Assembly: GCF_029223885.1 (NCBI RefSeq)
Contig: NZ_CP119409.1
Coordinates: 1,886,001-1,950,000, forward strand
Length of the DNA: 64,000 bases
DNA from: Pararhizobium gei
GTDB taxonomy: Bacteria > Pseudomonadota > Alphaproteobacteria > Rhizobiales > Rhizobiaceae
Direction of reading: 5' to 3'
Shown piece after piece: positions 61,086-64,000 of this stretch (positions within the stretch are counted from its first letter, which is position 1; each line of letters starts with the position of its first letter). The notes below the pieces were generated by a model. It did no database searches. It was given only the letters and a program-made list of their open reading frames with translations, and had not been told where the DNA came from. The translations under genes were made by a program, and so were the position numbers.

Positions 61086-63167
61086 ATGGCAAAGCTGAAA
61101 GTCGACGGAAAAGAGATCGAGGTCCCGGACCATTTCACGCTGCTGCAGGCATGCGAGGAAGCCGGCGCCGAGGTTCCGCGCTTCTGTTTCCACGAGCGGC
61201 TTTCGGTCGCGGGAAACTGCCGCATGTGTCTGATCGAGGTGAAGGGCGGGCCGCCGAAGCCGGCAGCGTCCTGCGCCATGGGCGTGCGCGACCTGCGTCC
61301 CGGCCCGAACGGCGAGACCCCTGAAGTCTTCACGACAACGCCGATGGTCAAGAAGGCGCGCGAAGGCGTCATGGAGTTCCTTCTGATCAACCATCCGCTC
61401 GATTGTCCGATCTGCGACCAGGGCGGCGAATGCGACCTGCAGGACCAGGCCATGGCCTTCGGTGTCGATTCGACCCGCTATAACGAGAACAAGCGCGCCG
61501 TCGAGGACAAATATATCGGCCCGCTGGTCAAGACGGTGATGAACCGCTGCATCCACTGCACGCGCTGCGTTCGCTTTACCACCGAGGTCGCCGGCATCGC
61601 CGAACTCGGCCTGATCGGTCGCGGAGAAGACGCCGAGATTACGACCTATCTCGAACAGGCCATGACCTCAGAGCTTCAGGGCAATGTCGTCGATCTCTGC
61701 CCCGTTGGCGCCTTGACCTCCAAGCCCTACGCCTTCCATGCCCGTCCCTGGGAACTTGGCAAGACCGAATCGATCGATGTGATGGACGCTGTGGGATCGG
61801 CGATCCGCGTCGATACGCGCGGTCGCGAAGTCATGCGCGTCATGCCGCGCGTCAATGAGGAAATCAACGAAGAGTGGATCTCCGACAAGACCCGCTTTAT
61901 CTGGGATGGCCTGAAGACCCAGCGGCTCGATCGTCCCTATGTCAAGAAGGACGGCCGGCTGCAGCCGGCCAGTTGGAACGAAGCCTTCGCGGCCATCAAG
62001 GCTGCGGTTTCGCGGACGAGCGGCGACCGGATCGGCGCTATTGCCGGCGATCTCGCTTCTGTCGAGGAAATCTACGCGCTGAAGGAATTGATGCTGTCGC
62101 TCGGTTCGGCGAACATCGATTGCCGTCAGGATGGTGCAGCGCTCGATCCCGCCCTCGGCCGTTCCAGCTACATTTTCAACCCGACGATCCAGGGCATCGA
62201 AAATGCCGATGCGCTGTTAATCATCGGCTCGAACCCGCGCTTCGAGGCATCTGTTCTCAACGCCCGCATCCGCAAGCGTTTCCGGATGGCCAAATTCCCG
62301 ATCGGCGTCATCGGGGAGCAGACGGAACTGCGTTACACCTATGACTATATCGGGGCGGGCACCGACTCGCTCGCCGAACTGGTTGCGGGCCGCGGCGCGT
62401 TCCTGGATGTGCTCACCAAGGCCGAACGTCCGATGATCATCATCGGGCAGGGGGCCATCTCCGGCGGGACCGGCGCCTCCGTGCTCGCCGCCGCTGCAAA
62501 GCTTGCCGACGCTGTTGGTGCCGTAACTGCAGACTGGAACGGCTTTGCCGTTCTGCACACGGCGGCCTCGCGCGTCGGCGGCCTCGATCTCGGCTTCGTG
62601 CCGGGCGAGGGGGGCAGAACCGCGGCGGAAATGCTGACTGCGATGGATGTGCTTTTCCTGCTCGGTGCCGACGAGATGGATTTCTCAGTCAAGACCGCAG
62701 GCTTCACCGTCTATATCGGCTCGCATGGCGACGAAGGCGCGCATGGCGCGGACGTCATCCTGCCGGCTGCGACCTACACGGAAAAGTCGGGCACCTGGGT
62801 CAATACCGAAGGCCGGGTTCAGATGGGCAACCGGGCCGGCTTCGCTCCAGGCGATGCGCGGGAGGACTGGGCGATCCTGCGGGCGCTTTCGGATGTGCTT
62901 GGCAAGCGCCTGCCGTTCGATTCGCTGACGCAATTGCGCGCCAAACTCTACGCAGCCTATCCGCATTTCGCGGAAATCGACGCCATTGCGCCGGGCGTAA
63001 GCGGTGAAATTGCCGCACTTGCACAAAAAGCCGGTGAGATGGGCAAATCGGTATTTGCGTCGCCGGTCAAAGACTTCTATTTGACGAACCCGATAGCACG
63101 CGCATCTGCGGTCATGGCCGAATGTTCAGCCTTGGCACGCAACAACTTCAAAGCTGCGGCGGAATGA
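61086..63167 (+). CDS. nuoG: NADH-quinone oxidoreductase subunit G
   Basis: 693 residues. Ligand clusters: [20 protein letters not shown] for [2Fe-2S], [14 protein letters not shown] and [12 protein letters not shown] for [4Fe-4S], followed by the molybdopterin-oxidoreductase-like part ([18 protein letters not shown]). A TTG four codons upstream is a less likely start. Confidence 0.97.
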   Translation: MAKLKVDGKEIEVPDHFTLLQACEEAGAEVPRFCFHERLSVAGNCRMCLIEVKGGPPKPAASCAMGVRDLRPGPNGETPEVFTTTPMVKKAREGVMEFLLINHPLDCPICDQGGECDLQDQAMAFGVDSTRYNENKRAVEDKYIGPLVKTVMNRCIHCTRCVRFTTEVAGIAELGLIGRGEDAEITTYLEQAMTSELQGNVVDLCPVGALTSKPYAFHARPWELGKTESIDVMDAVGSAIRVDTRGREVMRVMPRVNEEINEEWISDKTRFIWDGLKTQRLDRPYVKKDGRLQPASWNEAFAAIKAAVSRTSGDRIGAIAGDLASVEEIYALKELMLSLGSANIDCRQDGAALDPALGRSSYIFNPTIQGIENADALLIIGSNPRFEASVLNARIRKRFRMAKFPIGVIGEQTELRYTYDYIGAGTDSLAELVAGRGAFLDVLTKAERPMIIIGQGAISGGTGASVLAAAAKLADAVGAVTADWNGFAVLHTAASRVGGLDLGFVPGEGGRTAAEMLTAMDVLFLLGADEMDFSVKTAGFTVYIGSHGDEGAHGADVILPAATYTEKSGTWVNTEGRVQMGNRAGFAPGDAREDWAILRALSDVLGKRLPFDSLTQLRAKLYAAYPHFAEIDAIAPGVSGEIAALAQKAGEMGKSVFASPVKDFYLTNPIARASAVMAECSALARNNFKAAAE

Positions 63168-63188
63168 GCGCGAAGGAATAAGACGACA

Positions 63189-64000
63189 ATGGACGCTTTC
63201 GTTTCGACCTATGTCTGGCCAACAGCCATCATGATCGGCCAGTCGCTGCTGCTGCTGGTCGCGCTCCTGATATTCATCGCATATATCCTGCTGGCCGACC
63301 GCAAGGTCTGGGCGGCGGTGCAACTGCGGCGTGGACCGAATGTGGTAGGCCCCTGGGGACTTTTCCAGTCCTTCGCCGATCTGTTGAAATTCGTGTTCAA
63401 GGAGCCTGTCATTCCGGCTGGCGCCAACAAGGGCCTGTTCCTGCTGGCGCCGCTGGTGTCCGTCACGCTGGCTCTGGCTGCATGGGCCGTCATCCCGCTG
63501 AATGCAAACTGGGTCATGGCGAACATCAATGTCGGCATCCTCTATGTCTTTGCCATATCTTCACTCGAAGTTTATGGCGTCATCATGGGCGGCTGGGCGT
63601 CGAACTCGAAATACCCCTTTCTGAGCGCCCTTCGCTCGGCCGCCCAGATGGTGTCCTACGAAGTCTCGATCGGTTTCGTTATCGTCACCGTGCTGCTCTG
63701 TGCCGGGTCGCTGAACCTGACCGATATCGTCAACTCGCAGCGCGACGGTCTCGGCACAATGGTGGGTCTGCCTGGTTCCTTCCTAGACTGGTACTGGCTG
63801 CCGCTGTTTCCGATGTTCATCATCTTCTTCATCTCGGCGCTGGCGGAGACCAACCGTCCGCCCTTCGATCTGGTCGAAGCGGAATCGGAACTGGTTGCCG
63901 GCTTCATGGTCGAGTATGGCTCTACCCCCTATATGATGTTCATGCTCGGGGAATATGCGGCCATCTGCCTGATGTGCGCGCTGACGACGATCCTGTTTCT
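63189..64000 (+). CDS. nuoH: NADH-quinone oxidoreductase subunit H, cut by window end
   Basis: About 270 residues are visible without a stop. Several membrane helices ([20 protein letters not shown]), the loop [20 protein letters not shown], and [33 protein letters not shown] are diagnostic for NuoH/ND1, which lines the quinone channel. ATG 21 bases after nuoG. Confidence 0.96.
   Translation, partial: MDAFVSTYVWPTAIMIGQSLLLLVALLIFIAYILLADRKVWAAVQLRRGPNVVGPWGLFQSFADLLKFVFKEPVIPAGANKGLFLLAPLVSVTLALAAWAVIPLNANWVMANINVGILYVFAISSLEVYGVIMGGWASNSKYPFLSALRSAAQMVSYEVSIGFVIVTVLLCAGSLNLTDIVNSQRDGLGTMVGLPGSFLDWYWLPLFPMFIIFFISALAETNRPPFDLVEAESELVAGFMVEYGSTPYMMFMLGEYAAICLMCALTTILF

Overview
The window is a G+C-rich alphaproteobacterial chromosome segment, most likely from the Rhizobiaceae (Rhizobium/Agrobacterium-like). 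The pointers are the nuo operon with its small lineage-specific extra ORFs, a DUF982 protein, a phytase-like esterase, a YhaO/YhaN-like pair, and phage genes of rhizobial type. No species call is made.

Layout. (1) 1-7617 is host chromosome: a partial phytase-like esterase, a MarR regulator, a metallophosphoesterase/SbcC-like ATPase pair, a cupin, a small hypothetical and a small lipoprotein. (2) 7618-53529 is a complete-looking lambdoid/HK97-type temperate prophage of about 45.9 kb. It is bounded by a 16-bp direct repeat that duplicates the 3' end of tRNA-Val(TAC). (3) 53514-64000 is host chromosome again: tRNA-Val, two identical tRNA-Asp genes, a DUF982 gene, and nuoA-B-C-D-(orf)-E-F-(orf)-G-H, with nuoH cut by the window end.

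Prophage organisation. The left end holds a tyrosine integrase followed by a tightly overlapping leftward early operon of unknown small proteins, two of which have Tat-type signal sequences. Next come a divergent pair of ribbon-helix-helix genes, a TerB-like operon, a CI-like S24 repressor and a Cro-like gene. The replication module (ParB-like, SF2 helicase, Toprim protein, HTH initiator) carries an iteron array inside the initiator gene. A NusG-like protein, probably a late antiterminator, closes the early region. After an interlude of leftward moron genes and an XRE regulator, the rightward late operon runs HNH, terminase, portal, protease, HK97 capsid, connectors, tail tube, tail chaperones (candidate -1 frameshift), tape measure with an embedded lysozyme domain, tail tip, an SGNH-esterase fibre, lysis genes and a beta-helix tailspike. 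The right end carries an IS630-family insertion and a leftward cargo block of unknown genes (receiver-domain protein, VbhA-like small protein, a coupled two-gene unit) next to attR.

Regulation visible in the sequence. A dyad ACAAR-N4-YTTGT lies in the 17-bp spacer between -35 and -10 of three promoters (cI, cro, terB operon). A different palindrome (CCACGGTTTTCGTGG) does the same for the XRE gene. Integrase arm-type repeats lie symmetrically on both sides of the att core. All functional statements are from reading motifs and gene order; no database search was run.
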